Of a stretch of 64,000 bases of DNA, positions 14,094-26,335 are shown piece after piece. The notes beneath the pieces were generated by a model. It was not told where the DNA came from. It made no database searches and was given only the letters and a program-made list of their open reading frames with translations. The stretch lies in assembly GCA_947650365.1 (NCBI GenBank), contig CANTAL010000101.1, positions 434,001 to 498,000 of the forward strand. Direction: 5' to 3'. Both the position numbers and the translations under genes were made by a program. This DNA comes from Chamaelirium japonicum (Eukaryota; Streptophyta; Magnoliopsida; Liliales; Melanthiaceae). The stretch's first letter is position 1. Every line of letters starts with the position of its first letter.

Positions 14094-15406
14094 GAATGAA
14101 TTAGAATGGATTCATTTTATTTCTTATTTATGAATAAATAAGAATGGATACAATCCATTTAGATTCATTCGCACAAATGTATCCATGCGAATTCATTCGT
14201 ACGATCCAGCCTAATTCATTCGTACGATCCATTCTAATTCCTTTGTACGATCCATTCTAATTCATTCGTACGATCTATTCTAATTCATTCGTACGATCCT
14301 ATGTATCCATTCTAATTCATTCTAATTCATACGATTCATTCTAATTATCCATTCGTGCGAAAGAATTAGAATAGATCGTATGAATGAATTAGAATGGATC
14401 CTATGTATGAATTAGAATGGATCGTGCGAATGAATTAGAATGGATCGTACAAATGAATTAGAATAGATCGTACGAACGAATTAGAATGGATCGTGCTAAT
14501 GAATTAGAATGAATTAGAATGGATAATATATTCTAATTAGACTGGATCGTACGAATGAATTTGAATGGATACATTTGTGCGAATGAATCTAAATGGATTG
14601 TATGAATGAATTACAATGGATCGTACGAATGAATTAGAATGGATCGTACGAATGAATTAGAATGGATCGTACAAATGAATTAGAATGGATACATTCGTGC
14701 GAATGAATTAGAATGGATCATACGAATGAATTAGAATAGATCGTACGAATGAATTAGAATGGATCATACGAAGAAATTAGAATGGATCGTACGAATGAAA
14801 TAGAATGGATATATTCGTGCAAATGAATTAGAATGGATCGTACGAATGAATTAGAATGGATCGTGCTAATGAATTAGAATTGATCGAACGAATGAATGAG
14901 CATGGATCGTGCTAATGAATTAGAATGGAACGTACGAATGAATTAGAATGGATCGTGTGAAAGAATTAGAATGTATTGTATGAATGAATTAGAATGAATT
15001 CGTATGATCCACTTGAATTCATTCGCACGATCCCTTCTAATTCATTCATACGATCCATTCTAATTCATTCATACAATCCATTATAATTCTTTCACACGAT
15101 CCATTCTAATTCAATCGTAGGATCCATTCTAATTCATTCGTACAATCTATTCTATTTCATTCGTACGATCCATTCTTACTCATTCGTATGATCCATTCTA
15201 ATTCATTCGGACGAATGTATCCATTCTAATTTATTCGTACGATCCATTCTAATTCATTAGTATGATCCATTGTAATTCATTCGTACAATCCATTCTAATT
15301 CATTTGTCCGATCCATTCTAATTCATTCGCACGAATGTATCCATTCTAATTCATTCGTACGATCCATTCTAATTCATTCGTACGATCCATTCTAATTCAT
15401 TCGTAA

Positions 15407-15448
15407 GATCCATTCTAATTCATTCGTACGAATGAATTAGAATGGATC
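15407..15448. repeat. 42-bp perfect palindrome at an F-to-R switch
   Basis: The sequence from GATCCATTC at 15407 to GAATGGATC ending at 15448 is a perfect inverted repeat with no spacer, centred between 15427 and 15428 on GTAC. It marks a head-on switch from F to R within a single 23-bp phase. A long zero-spacer palindrome can extrude a cruciform; whether this one does is inference. Confidence 0.9.
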
Positions 15449-16042
15449 GCACGAATGAATTAGAATGGATCGTATGAATGAATTAGAATGAATTAGAATG
15501 GATCGCACGAATGAATTAGAATGGATCGCACGAATGAATTAGAATGGATCGTAAGAATGAATTAGAATGGATCGTACGAATGAATTAGAATGGATCGTAC
15601 GAATGAATTAGAATGGATACATTCGTGCGAATGAATTAGAATGGATCGTACGAATGGAATAGAATAGATTCTTTCTAATTCATTCGTGCGAATGAAAGAA
15701 TTAGAATAGATTGTATGAATGAATTAGAATGAATTCGTACGATCCATTCGAATTCATTTGCATGATCCATTCTAATTCATTCATACGATCCATTCTAATT
15801 CATTCATACAATCCATTCTAATTCTTTCATTCTTACTCAATCGTATGAATGAATTAGAATGAATTAGAATGAATTAGTTCATACAATCTATTCTAATTCA
15901 TTCTAATTCACTCATACGATAAGAATTACAAATGAATTAGAATGGATTAGAATGAATTAGAATAGAAGGAATGTATCCTATCTAATTCATTCGTATGATC
16001 CATTCTAATTCATTCCCACGATCCATTCTAATTAATTCGTAC

Positions 16043-16088
16043 GATCCATTCTAATTCATTCGTACGATCCATTCTAATTCATTCGTAC
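16043..16088 (+). repeat. Reference pair of consensus 23-bp units
   Basis: Two adjacent units (16043-16065 and 16066-16088) match the consensus exactly, and both start at GATCC. They are convenient for defining phase. The boundary between them reads TCGTACGA, an 8-bp palindrome that recurs at each consensus unit boundary. The two CpG dinucleotides inside it are the most variable positions in the array. Confidence 0.95.
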
Positions 16089-18722
16089 GATCCATTCTAA
16101 TTTATTCGTACGATCCATTCTAATTCATTCATACGATCCATTCTAATTCATTCATACTAATTCATTCATACGATTGAGTAAGAATGGATCGTACGAATGA
16201 ATTAGAATTAATGAATTACAAATATTCTAATTAGAATACATTCATACATTCTAATTCTTTCATTCTAATTCATTTGTACGATCCATTCTAATTCATTCGC
16301 ACGATCCACTCTAATTCATTCGTACGATCCATTCTAATTCATTCATACGATCTATTCTAATTCATTCGCATGATCCATTCTAATTCATTCGTACGATCCA
16401 TTCAAAGTCATTCGTACAATCCATTCAAATTTATTCGTGCGATGCAATCTAATTCATTCGCACAAAAGTATATATTCTAATTCATTCGTACAATGCATTC
16501 TAATCCATTCGTACGATCCATTCTAATCCATTCGTACGATCCATTCTAATTCATTCGCACGAATGTATCCATTCTAATTCATTCGTACGATCCATTCTAA
16601 TTCATTCCTACGATCCATTAGAATGCATTGTACGAATTAGAATGAATTAGAATGAATTAGAATGGATCGTATGAGTGAATTAGAATGGATACGAAGGAAT
16701 TAGAATGGTTCGTACGAAGGAATTAGAATGGATAATACGAATGAAATAGAATGGATCGTACGAAGGAATTAGAATGGATCGTACAAAGGAATTAGAATGG
16801 ATCGTACGAATGAATTAGAATGGATATATTCGTGCAAATGAATTAGAATGGATCGTATGAATGTATTAGAATGGATCGTACGAATGAATTAGAATAGATC
16901 ATTCGAATGAATTAGAATGGATCTTACGAATGGATTAGAATTCTTTCATTCGTACAAATGATCTATTCTAATTCATTCGCATAAATGAATTAGAGTACGA
17001 TCCATTCTAATTCATTCATTTGATCCATTCTAATTCATTCGTTCTATGAATATGAATTAGAATGTATGAATGAATATGAATTAGAATAGATCGTACGATT
17101 AATTCTAATTCTTTCACACGAACCATTCTAATTCATTCGTAAGATCTATTCTAATTCATTCGTACGATCCATTCTAATTCATTCGTACGATACATTCTAA
17201 TACATTCATACGATCCATTCTAATTCATTTGCACGAATATATCCATTCTAATTCATTCGTACGATCCATATTACTCATTCGTATGATCCATTCTAATTCA
17301 TTCGTACGAATGAATTAATGAATTAGAATAAATTAGCATGGATTGTACGAATGAATTAGAATGGATACATTCGTGCGAATGAATTAGAATGGATCGGACG
17401 AATGAATTAGAATGGATCGTACGATTCATTCTAATTCATTCGTACGATCCATTCTAATGCATTCGTACGATTCATTCTAATTCATTCGCACGATCCATTC
17501 TAATTCATTCGTACGACCCATTCTTATTCATTCATACGATCCATTCTAATTAATTCGCACAATCCATTCTAATTCATTCGTACGATCCATTCTAATTCAT
17601 TCGTTTGATCCATTCTAATTCATTTGTACGATCCATTCTAATTCATTCGCACGATCCACTCTAATTCATTCGTACGATCCATTCTAATTCATTCATACGA
17701 TCTATTCTAATTCATTGTACGAATGAATTTGAATGGATAGATTCTAATTAATTCATTCGTACGATCTATTCTAATTCTAATTCATTCGTACGACCCATTC
17801 ATATTCATTCATTGTACGAATTAATATTCTAATTAGAATGAATTCGAATTAGAATGAATTAGAATGGATATATTCTAATTCATATTAATTAGAATTAGAA
17901 TGGATCGTACGATCTATTCGTATGATCCATTCTAATTCTAATGAATCGCACGAATGAATTCTAATTCTAACTAGAATTCATTCGTGCGAATTAGAATGTA
18001 TTCATTCGTGCGAATTCATTCGTTCTAATCTATTTCATTAGAATAGATTCTATTTCATTCTAATTTATTCTAATGAATTAGAATAGAATTAGAATGGATC
18101 GTAAGAATGTATCCATTCGTATGAATGAATTAGAATGGATCCTATGAATGAATTAGAATGGATCGTACGAATGAATTAGAATGGATCCTATGAATGAATT
18201 AGAATGGATCGTATGAATGAATTAGAATGGATACATTCGTGCGAAAGAATTAGAATAGATCGTATGAATGAATTAGAATGGATCCTATGAATGAATTAGA
18301 ATGGATCGTGCGAATGAATTAGAATGGATCGTACGAATGAATTAGAATGGATCGTGCTAATGAATTAGAATTGATCGAATGAATGAATTAGCATGGATCG
18401 TGCTAATGAATTAGAATGGAACGACGAATGAATTAGAATGGACCGTACGAATGAAATAGAATGGATTGTACGAATGAATTAGAATGGATACATTCATGCA
18501 AATGAATTAGAATGGATCGGACGATTGAATTAGAATGGATTCTAGTTCATTCGTACGATCTATTCAAATTCATTCGTATGATCCATTCTAATTAATTCGT
18601 ATGATCCATTCTAATTCATTCGTATGATCCATTCTAATTCATTCATACAATCCATTCTAATTCATTCACACGAATGTATCCATTCTATTTAATTCGTACG
18701 ATCCATTCTAATTCATTCGTAC

Positions 18723-19035
18723 GATCCATATTAGAGTACGAATGGATTAGAATGTATCATATGAATTAGAATTAATCGTACGATCCATTCTAATTCATTC
18801 GTAAGATCTATTCTAATTCATTCGTACGATCCATTCTAATTCATTCATACGATCCATTCATACAATCCATTCTAATTCATTCTAATAAAAGAACGAATTA
18901 GAGTACGATAATATATTAGAATGAGTGAATTAGAATGAATTAGAATGTATCCATTCTATTTCATTCGTACGATCCATATTAGAGTACGAATGGATTAGAA
19001 TGTATCATATGAATTAGAATTAATCGTACGATCCA
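18723..19035. repeat. 248-bp-offset duplication in the scrambled zone
   Basis: The string beginning GATCCATATTAGAGTACG at 18723 recurs at 18971, followed in both cases by GGATTAGAATGTATCATATG and AATTAATCGTACGATCC. Both copies are about 65 bp long. The repeated piece itself contains orientation breaks, so breakage preceded copying. Confidence 0.83.
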
Positions 19036-20270
19036 TTCATTCTTACTCATTCTAATTAGAATGTATCCATTCTAATTCATTCGTACGATCCATTCTAATT
19101 CATTCGTAAGATCCATTCTAATTCATTCGTAAGATCCATTCTAATTCATTCGTAAGATCCATTCTAATTCGTCCGATACATTCGTCTGATCCATTCTAAT
19201 TCATTTGCACGAATGAATGTAAGAATTAGAATGTATCCATTCTAATGGGTAAATAGAATGGATCGTACGAATGAATTAGAATGGATACATTAGAATGATT
19301 CTATTTCTAATGTATAGCTCATATGAATGTATCCATTCTAATTCATTCATACGATCCATTCTAATTCATTCGTACGATCCATTCTAATTCATTTGTACAA
19401 TCCATTCTAATTCATTCGTCCGATCCATTCTAATTCATTCGCACGAATGTATCCATTCTAATTCATTCGTATGATCCATTCTAATTCATTCGTACGATCC
19501 ATTCTAATTCATTCGTAAGATCCATTCTTATTCATTTGTACGATCCATTCTAATTCACTCATACGATCCATTCTAATACATTCATACGATCCATTCTAAT
19601 TCATTTGCACGAATATATCCATTCTAATTCATTCGTACGATCCATTCTAATTCATTCTAATTCATTCGCATGAAATATAATTCATTCGCACGATCCATTC
19701 TAATTCTTATCGTATGAGTGAATTAGTTCTAATTCATTCTAATTAGAATGAGTTAGAATGAATGGATCGTACGATTAATTCTAATTCATATGATACATTC
19801 TAATCCATTCGTACTCTAATATGGATCGTACGAATGAAATAGAATGGATTAGAATGGATCGTACGAAGGAATTAGAATGGATCGTACGAATGAATTAGAA
19901 TGGATCGTGCTAATGAATTAGAATTGATCGAACGAATGAGTTAGCATTCTAATTCATTCATACGATCCATTCTAATTCATTCGTACGATCCATTCTAATT
20001 CATTTGTACCATCCATTCTAATTCATATGAATTCATTTGTACCATCCATTCTAATTCATTCGTCCGATCCATTCATACATTCATACTCTAAATAGAAATG
20101 AATGGATCGTACGATTAATTCTAATTCATTCGTACGTTCGTATGAATGAATTAATTCGTACGATCCATTCTAATGTATCAATTCATTCTAATTCATTTGT
20201 ATGAATTAGAATGGATCATACAAATGAATGTATTAGAATGGATCCATTCTAATTCTAATTCATTCTAATT

Positions 20271-22965
20271 CGTCCGAATGAATTAGAATGGATCGTACGA
20301 ATGAATTAGAATGGATCGTACGAATGAATTAGAATGGACCGTACGAATGAATTAGAATGGATACATTCGTGCGAATGAATTAGAATGGATCGGACGAATG
20401 AATTAGAATGGATCGTACGAATGAATTAGAATGGATCATACGAATGATTTAGAATGGATCATACGAATGAGTAAGAATGGATCGTACGAATGAAATAGAA
20501 TAGATTGTACGAATGAATTAGAATGAATCCTACGAATGAATTAGAATAGATCGTGTGAAAGAATTAGAATGGATTGTATGAATGAATTAGAATGAATTCG
20601 TACGATCCATTCGAATTCATTTGCACGATCCATTCTAATTCATTCATACGATCCATTCTAATTCATTCATACAATCCATTCTAATTCTTTCACACGATCC
20701 ATTCTAATTCATTCGTAGGATCCATTCTAATTCATTCGTACAATCTATTCTATTTCATTCGTACGATCCATTCTTACTTATTCGTATGATCCATTCTAAT
20801 TCGTTCGGACGAATGTATCCATTCTAATTTATTCGTACGATCCATTCTAATTCATTCGTACGATCCATTCTAATTCATTCGTACGATCCATTCTCATTAA
20901 TTCGTCCGATCCATTCTAATTTATTCGCACGAATGTATCCATTCTAATTCATTCGTACGATCCATTCTAATTCATTCGTACGATCCATTCTAATTCATTC
21001 GTAAGATCCATTCATTCGTACGATCCATTCTAATGGATACATTTGTGCGAATGAATCTAAATGGATTGTATGAATGAATTACAATGGATCGTACGAATGA
21101 ATTAGAATGGATCGTACGAATGAATTAGAATAGCTCATACGAATGAATTAGAATGAATCGTATGAATGAATTAGAATGGTTACATTCGTGCGAATGAAGT
21201 AGAATAGATTGTACGAATGAATTAAAATGGATCGTACGAATAAATTAGAATGGATCGTGGAAATGAATTAGAATGGATCATACGAATGAATTAGAATGGA
21301 TCCACCGAATGAGTTAGAATGGATCATACGAATGAATTAGAATGGATTGTATGAATGAATTAGAATGGATTGTGCGAATGAATTAGAATGGATCGTACGA
21401 ATGAATAAGAATGGATCGTACGAGTGAATTAGAATGGATCATACGAATTAATTAGAATGGATCATACGAATGAATTAGAATGGATCGTACGAATGAATTA
21501 GAATGGATACATTCGTGCGAATGAATTAGAATGGATTGTGCGAATAAATAAGAACAGATCGTGCGAATGAATTGGAATGGATCGTACGAATGAATTAGAA
21601 TGGATCGTGCGAATGAATTAGAATGGATCGTACGAATGAATTAGAATGGATTGTGTGAAAGAATTAGAATGGATCGTACGAATGAATTAGAATGGATCGT
21701 GCGAATGAATTACAATGGATCGTACGAATGAATTAGAATGGATACATTCGTGCGAATGAATTAGAATGGATCGTACGAATTATTTAGAATAGATCGTACG
21801 AATGAATTAGAATGGATCGTACGAAGAAATTAGAATGGATCGTACGAATGAAATAGAATGGATATATTCGTGCAAATGAATTAGAATGGATCGTATGAAT
21901 GTATTAGAATGGATAGTATGAGTGAATTAGAATGGATCATACGAATGAATTAGAATGGATCGTATGAATGAATTAGAACTGATCGTACGAATGAATTAGA
22001 ATGGATTGTACGAATGAATTAGAATGGATACATTTGTGCGAATGAATTAGAATTGATCGTACGAATGAATTAGAATGGATCGTATGAATGAATTAGAATG
22101 GATACATTCGTGCGAATGAATTAGAATGGATCGTGCAAATCCATTAGACTGGATCGTGCGAATAAATAAGAATGGATCATATGAATGAATTAGAATGGAT
22201 CGTACGAATTAATTAGAATGGATACATTCGTGCGAATGAATTAGAATGGATTGTATGAATGAATTAGAATGGATCGTACGAATGAATTAGAATGGATCAT
22301 ACGAATTAATTAGAATGGATCATACGAATGAATTAGAATGGATCGTACGAATGAATTAGAATGGATCGTACGAATGAATTAGAATGGATCATACAATTCA
22401 TTCTAATTCATTCATACGATCCATTCTAATACATGCGTACGATTCATGCTAATTCATTCGCACGATCCATTCTAATTCTTTGATACGATCCATTCTTATT
22501 CATTCATATGATCCATTCTAATTCATTCATACGATCCATTCTAATTCATTCGTACGATCCATTCTAATTCATTCGCACGATCCATTCTAATCCATTCTAA
22601 TTCATTTGTACGATCCATTCTAATTCTTTCACACGATCCATTCTAATTCATTCTAATCCATTCTAATTCATTCGTACAATCTATTCTATTTCATTCGTAC
22701 AAATGAACTAGAATGGATACATTCGTATGAATGAATTAGAATGGATCATACGAAATAATTAGAATGGATCATACGAATGAATTAGAATGGATCGTACGAA
22801 GGAATTAGAATGGATCGTACGAATAAACAAGAATGGATTAGAATGGATTGTACGAATGAATTAGACTGGATCGTACGAATGAATTAGAATGGATCGTACG
22901 AATGAATTAGAATGGATCGTACGAATTAATTAGAATGGATCATACGAATGAATTAGAATGGATCA
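20271..22965. repeat. Regular blocks left of the LTR
   Basis: R 20271-20596, F 20597-21030, R 21031-22390, F 22391-22695, R 22696-22965. The first switch is the GAATTCGTACGATCCATTCG type (GAATTC at 20594), shared with six other sites. The last R block ends at GGATC immediately before the LTR and its phase is continued after it. Confidence 0.87.
22961..22965. repeat. Target-site duplication, left copy (GATCA)
   Basis: These five bases abut the TG end. The right copy is GATCG, and the undisturbed satellite also reads GATCG here. The single difference is G to A in a CpG next to the LTR, as expected from deamination of a methylated cytosine on the opposite strand. Confidence 0.75.
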
Positions 22966-22974
22966 TGTTCGGGG
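22966..22974. repeat. LTR terminal inverted repeat, left
   Basis: TGTTCGGGG matches the reverse complement of the right end in eight of nine positions. The TGTT/AACA ends are the sites that integrase acts on in the family. Confidence 0.8.
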
Positions 22975-23060
22975 AATTTTTTCGCTGGTCCGGGCGGGCT
23001 GCCTGCAAGACAAAGAAAAAGCGTTAGAACGGCTGGCTCCCTTCGGAGCGCAGACCCTCT

Positions 23061-23074
23061 GACGCTCAAGTCAG
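23061..23074 (-). other. Conserved LTR motif CTGACTTGAGCGTC
   Basis: The minus strand reads CTGACTTGAGCGTC, downstream of the putative start site and followed by AGAGGGTCTGCG. I recall this motif from R-U5 regions of many plant Ty3/gypsy elements of the Tat group. It supports both the orientation and the plant origin. The pyrimidine-rich TTTTTCTTTGTCTTGCAG stretch beyond it (minus strand, ending near 23002) resembles a splice acceptor. Confidence 0.55.
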
Positions 23075-23160
23075 TCTCGATTGCACAACGGCGAGCTTTA
23101 GTGGACGAAAGTGGAAGGGAATAGGGTTTCGAACCTGTACTATGGAGCCTGGGGGTAAGC

Positions 23161-23167
23161 ATTTATA
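23161..23167 (-). promoter_or_regulatory. Candidate LTR TATA box
   Basis: The minus strand reads TATAAAT, the only good TATA match I see in the LTR. It lies about 590 bp from the 5' end of the LTR, a reasonable U3/R position. A transcript start would fall near 23135. Function is inferred from position and sequence only. Confidence 0.5.
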
Positions 23168-23585
23168 GCAATCGGCGGCCTACCGTGGCCCGACACATGG
23201 AGATTCTTCCAGTGCCTTCTAGACCCCCACGATCCGGCTCGCGTGGGTCTCTGACAGTCCTTGGTACTCTCGCCCTGACATTCTGTCATCAAGCCTGCCA
23301 GGCGGTTTGAGTGGGGTAGAGCATCTTTCTTGTCGCTGCCAGGTGGCTATTCTGGAATGTTCAAGTCTGGGAGGTTTTAAAACTAACTCTGGTGGGCTTC
23401 CGTGGACTACAATTATTCACGTAGCTTCTAGGGGGTTTCGCCACCTGGCATCCTTTCATACATTGTGGGCGACCTCCGGTGAGGAGCTAAGGCGCACTCG
23501 CCCTCCGTTGCTCCGCCTTCTCTTCCACATCTATCAAGAGTTGGACCTCGCGGGAGCAACCTCTTCGATAAACTGGGGAGTTCTG

Positions 23586-23637
23586 GCGAGCTCCTGAGCG
23601 AGCTCAGGCAAGCTCCAGCGAGCTTAGGCAAGCTCCT
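23586..23637. repeat. Short 10-bp tandem repeat inside the LTR
   Basis: There are five imperfect copies of a GCGAGCTCAG-like unit: 23586-23597 (12 bp, two extra bases), 23598-23607, 23608-23617, 23618-23627 and 23628-23637. They alternate GCGAGCT and GCAAGCT. The repeat lies in the presumed U3 part, where plant LTRs often carry variable minisatellites. A regulatory role is not shown. Confidence 0.8.
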
Positions 23638-23712
23638 AAGAGTGCTCTTGCCCTAGGCCCCTTCAGCCCAATGTGGATCTCGCTCCCTGTCAAGGTGATT
23701 TGGTGAGCACGA

Positions 23713-23724
23713 GGGGGGGGGGGG
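23713..23724 (+). repeat. Run of 12 guanines in the LTR
   Basis: Twelve consecutive G lie near the right LTR end, flanked by CACGA and CGAACTCC. Homopolymers of this length are error-prone in sequencing, so the exact number is uncertain. Confidence 0.85.
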
Positions 23725-23749
23725 CGAACTCCAGGGCAGATTTCAGCTA

Positions 23750-23758
23750 CCCCCAACA
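23750..23758. repeat. LTR terminal inverted repeat, right
   Basis: CCCCCAACA is the partner of TGTTCGGGG at the left end. Under the minus-strand orientation this is the 5' end of the LTR. Confidence 0.8.
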
Positions 23759-23763
23759 GATCG
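23759..23763. repeat. Target-site duplication, right copy (GATCG)
   Basis: These five bases follow the CA end and continue directly into TACGAATGAATTAG. Removing the LTR and one copy of the duplication restores an unbroken satellite unit across the insertion point. Confidence 0.75.
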
Positions 23764-26335
23764 TACGAATGAATTAGAATGGATCGTACGAATGAATTAG
23801 AATGGATACATTCGTGCGAATGAATTAGAATGGATTGTGCGAATGAATAAGAACAGATCGTGCGAATGAATTAGAATGAATCGTACGAATGAATTAGAAT
23901 GGATCGTGCGAATGAATTAGAATGGATCGTACGAATGAATTAGAATGGATATATTTGTGCGAATGAATTAGAATGGATCGTACGAATGAATTAGAATGGA
24001 TCGTATGAATGAATTAGAATGGATCGTACGAATGAATTAGAATGGATTGTGCGAATGAATTAGAATGGATCGTACGAATGAATTAGAATGGATCGTACGA
24101 ATGAACTATAATGGATACATTCATGCGAATGAATTAGAATGGATCGTACGAATGAATTAGAATGGATCTTAAGAATGAATTAGAATGGATCGTACGAATG
24201 AATTAGAATGGATCGTACGAATGAATTAGAATGGATACAATGAATTAGAATAGATCGTACGAATGAATTAGAATGGATCGTACGAAGGAATTAGAATGGA
24301 TCGTACGAATGAACTAGAATATATTAGAATGGATCGTACGAATGAATTAGAATGGATCGTACGAATGAATTAGAATGGATCGTACGAATGAATTAGAATA
24401 GATCATAGGAATTAATTAGAATGGATCATACGAATGAATTAGAATGGATCGTACGAATGAATTAGAATGGATTGTACGAATGAATTAGAATGGATACATT
24501 CGTGTGAATGAATTAGAATGGATTGTGCGAATGAATAAGAACAGATCGTGCGAATGAATTAGAATGGATCGTACGAATGAATTAGAATGGATCGTGCGAA
24601 TGAATTAGAATGGATCGTACGAATGAATTAGAATGGATACATTTGTGCGAATGAATTAGAATGGATCGTACGAATGAATTAGAATGGATCGTATGAATGA
24701 ATTAGAATGGATCGTGCAAATGAATTAGAATGGATCGTACGATCCATTCGAATTCATTCGCACGATCCATTCTAATTCATTCGTACGATCCATTCTAATT
24801 CATTCGCAATCTATTCTAATTCATTCGTACGAATGGATACATTCGTGTGAATGAATTAGGATGGATCGTGTGAAAGAATTAGAATGGATCGTATGAATGA
24901 ATTAGAATGGATCGTACAAATGAATTAGAATGGTTACATTCATGCGAATGAATTAGAATAGATCGTGCGAATGAATTAGAATGGATTCGTACGAATGAAT
25001 TAGAATGGATACATTCATGCGAATGAATTAGAATTGATCGTACCAATGATTAAGAATGGATCGTACGAATGAAATAGAATGGATTGTGCGAATGAATTAG
25101 AATGGATCGCACGAATGTATCCATTCTAATTCATTCGTACGATCCATTCTAATTCATTCGTACGATCCATTCAAATTCAATCGTATGATCCATTCTAATT
25201 AATTCGTATGATCCATTCTAATTCATTCGTACGATCCATTCTAATTCATTCATACAATCCATTCTAATTCATTCGTACGATCCATTCTAATTCATTCGTA
25301 CGAATGAATTAGAATGGATACATTCGTGCGAATGAATTAAAATGGATACATTCATGCGAAAGAATTAGAATAGATCGTATGAATGAATTAGAGTGGATCC
25401 TATGAATGAATTAGAATGGATCGTGCGAATGAATTAGAATGGATCGTACGAATGAATTAGAATGGATCGTGCTAATGAATTAGAATTGATCGAACGAATG
25501 AATTAGCATTGATCGTGCTAATGAATTAGAATGGATCATACGAATGAATTAGAATGGATCAAATGAATGAATTAGAATGGTTACATTCATGCGAATGAAT
25601 TAGAATGGATCGTACGAATGGATTAGAATGGATCGTACGAATGGATTAGAATGGATACATTCGAGCGAATGAATTAGAATGGATTGTACGAATGAATTAG
25701 AATGGATCGTACGAATAAATTAGAATGGATACATTCGTCCGAATGAATTAGAATGGATCATACGAATGAGTAAGAATGGATCGTACGAATGAAATAGAAT
25801 AAATTGTATGAATGAATTAGAATGGATTCGTACGAATAAATTAGAATGGATCGTACGAATGAATTAGAATGGATCATACAAATTAATTTGAATGGATCGT
25901 ACGAATGAATTAGAATGGATACATTCGTGCGAATGAATTAGAATGGATCGGACGAATGAATTAGAATAGATCGTACGAATGAATTAGAATGGATCGTACG
26001 AATGGATTAGAATGGATACATTCGTGCGAATGAATTAAAATGGATTGTATGAATGAATTAGAATGGATCGTACGAATGAATTAGAATGGATCGTACGAAT
26101 GGATTAGAATGGTTTGAACGAATGAATTAGAATGGATCCTACGAATGAATTAGAATTGATCATGTGAGAGAATTAGAATGGATTAGAATTGATCGTGTGA
26201 GAGAATTAGAATTGATCAAACGAATGAATTAGCATGGATCGTGCTAATGAATTAGAATGGAACGTACGAATGAATTAGAATGGATCGTGTGAAAGAATTA
26301 GAATAGAATATATGAATGAATTAGAATGAATTCGT
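23759..26335 (-). repeat. R-dominated region right of the LTR
   Basis: R units with two short F inserts, 24741-24830 and 25111-25300. The second insert ends in a 40-bp perfect palindrome (25280-25319) centred on GTAC. The GTGCTAATG/ATTGATCGAACG module occurs at about 25465 and 26205. The region closes with the GAATTCGTACGATCCATTCG junction (GAATTC at 26328). Confidence 0.87.

Larger units (their letters stand above)
14094..20270. repeat. Scrambled satellite zone
   Basis: Here the regular phase is repeatedly broken. Normal runs remain (R 14354-15000, F 15001-15427, R 15428-15670, F 16000-16620, R 16630-16940, F 17420-17710, R 18110-18540, F 18541-18720 and 19320-19700). Between them lie fragments of one third to one half unit in alternating orientation, for example 15836-15960, 16940-17110, 17720-18110, 18870-19050 and 19700-20270. 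A junction type hardly seen elsewhere folds the unit at its AATT, giving ATTCTAATTAGAAT (17826-17839, 19049-19062). The base composition and vocabulary are still those of the satellite, so this is rearranged array and not foreign DNA. Confidence 0.82.
1..22965. repeat. 23-bp satellite array, left part
   Basis: This stretch is built of a 23-bp unit that begins GATCCATTCTAATTC and ends ATTCGTAC, in both orientations and with frequent point variants. The unit is AT-rich and contains three ATTC words, one GATC site and a CGTACG at the unit boundary. Twenty-three is not a multiple of three, so every frame meets the TAA of CTAATTC about every 69 bases and coding is not maintained. The array starts before base 1 and ends abruptly at the LTR. 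The sequence is low in complexity but is not a pure microsatellite: units are recognisable by variants that recur in fixed order. I do not recognise the family by name. Confidence 0.97.
22966..23758 (-). mobile_element. Solo LTR of a plant Ty3/gypsy-like retrotransposon
   Basis: A 793-bp GC-rich island has no satellite similarity. It starts TGTTCGGGG and ends CCCCCAACA, giving the TG...CA ends and short inverted termini expected of an LTR, and is flanked by GATCA and GATCG. There is no second LTR, primer-binding site or gag-pol, so a solo LTR left by recombination between two LTRs is the simplest reading. Orientation is taken as minus from TATAAAT (23161-23167) and the downstream CTGACTTGAGCGTC motif, leaving about 620 bp of U3 and 170 bp of R-U5. 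The family assignment (Tat-like) rests on memory of that motif and is less sure than the LTR call. Open frames of 67-96 codons inside it have no recognisable domain. Confidence 0.87.

Noticed and set aside
1..22965. CRISPR-like regular 23-bp direct repeats
   Set aside because: Units are contiguous with no unique spacers and both orientations are mixed. This is satellite DNA.
23124..23135. Minus-strand GGTTCGAAACCC resembling a pol III B box
   Set aside because: No matching A box at a proper distance and no cloverleaf. The TG/CA ends and target duplication fit an LTR and not a SINE or tRNA gene.
22953..23162. 69-codon minus-strand frame overlapping the LTR end
   Set aside because: It lies in the presumed R-U5 of the LTR and runs into satellite. 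LTRs do not normally code for protein and no domain is visible.
23307..23631. Two overlapping frames (96 codons plus, 67 codons minus) in the LTR
   Set aside because: Chance open frames are common in GC-rich DNA. No motif was recognised, and they overlap each other and the 10-bp tandem repeat.
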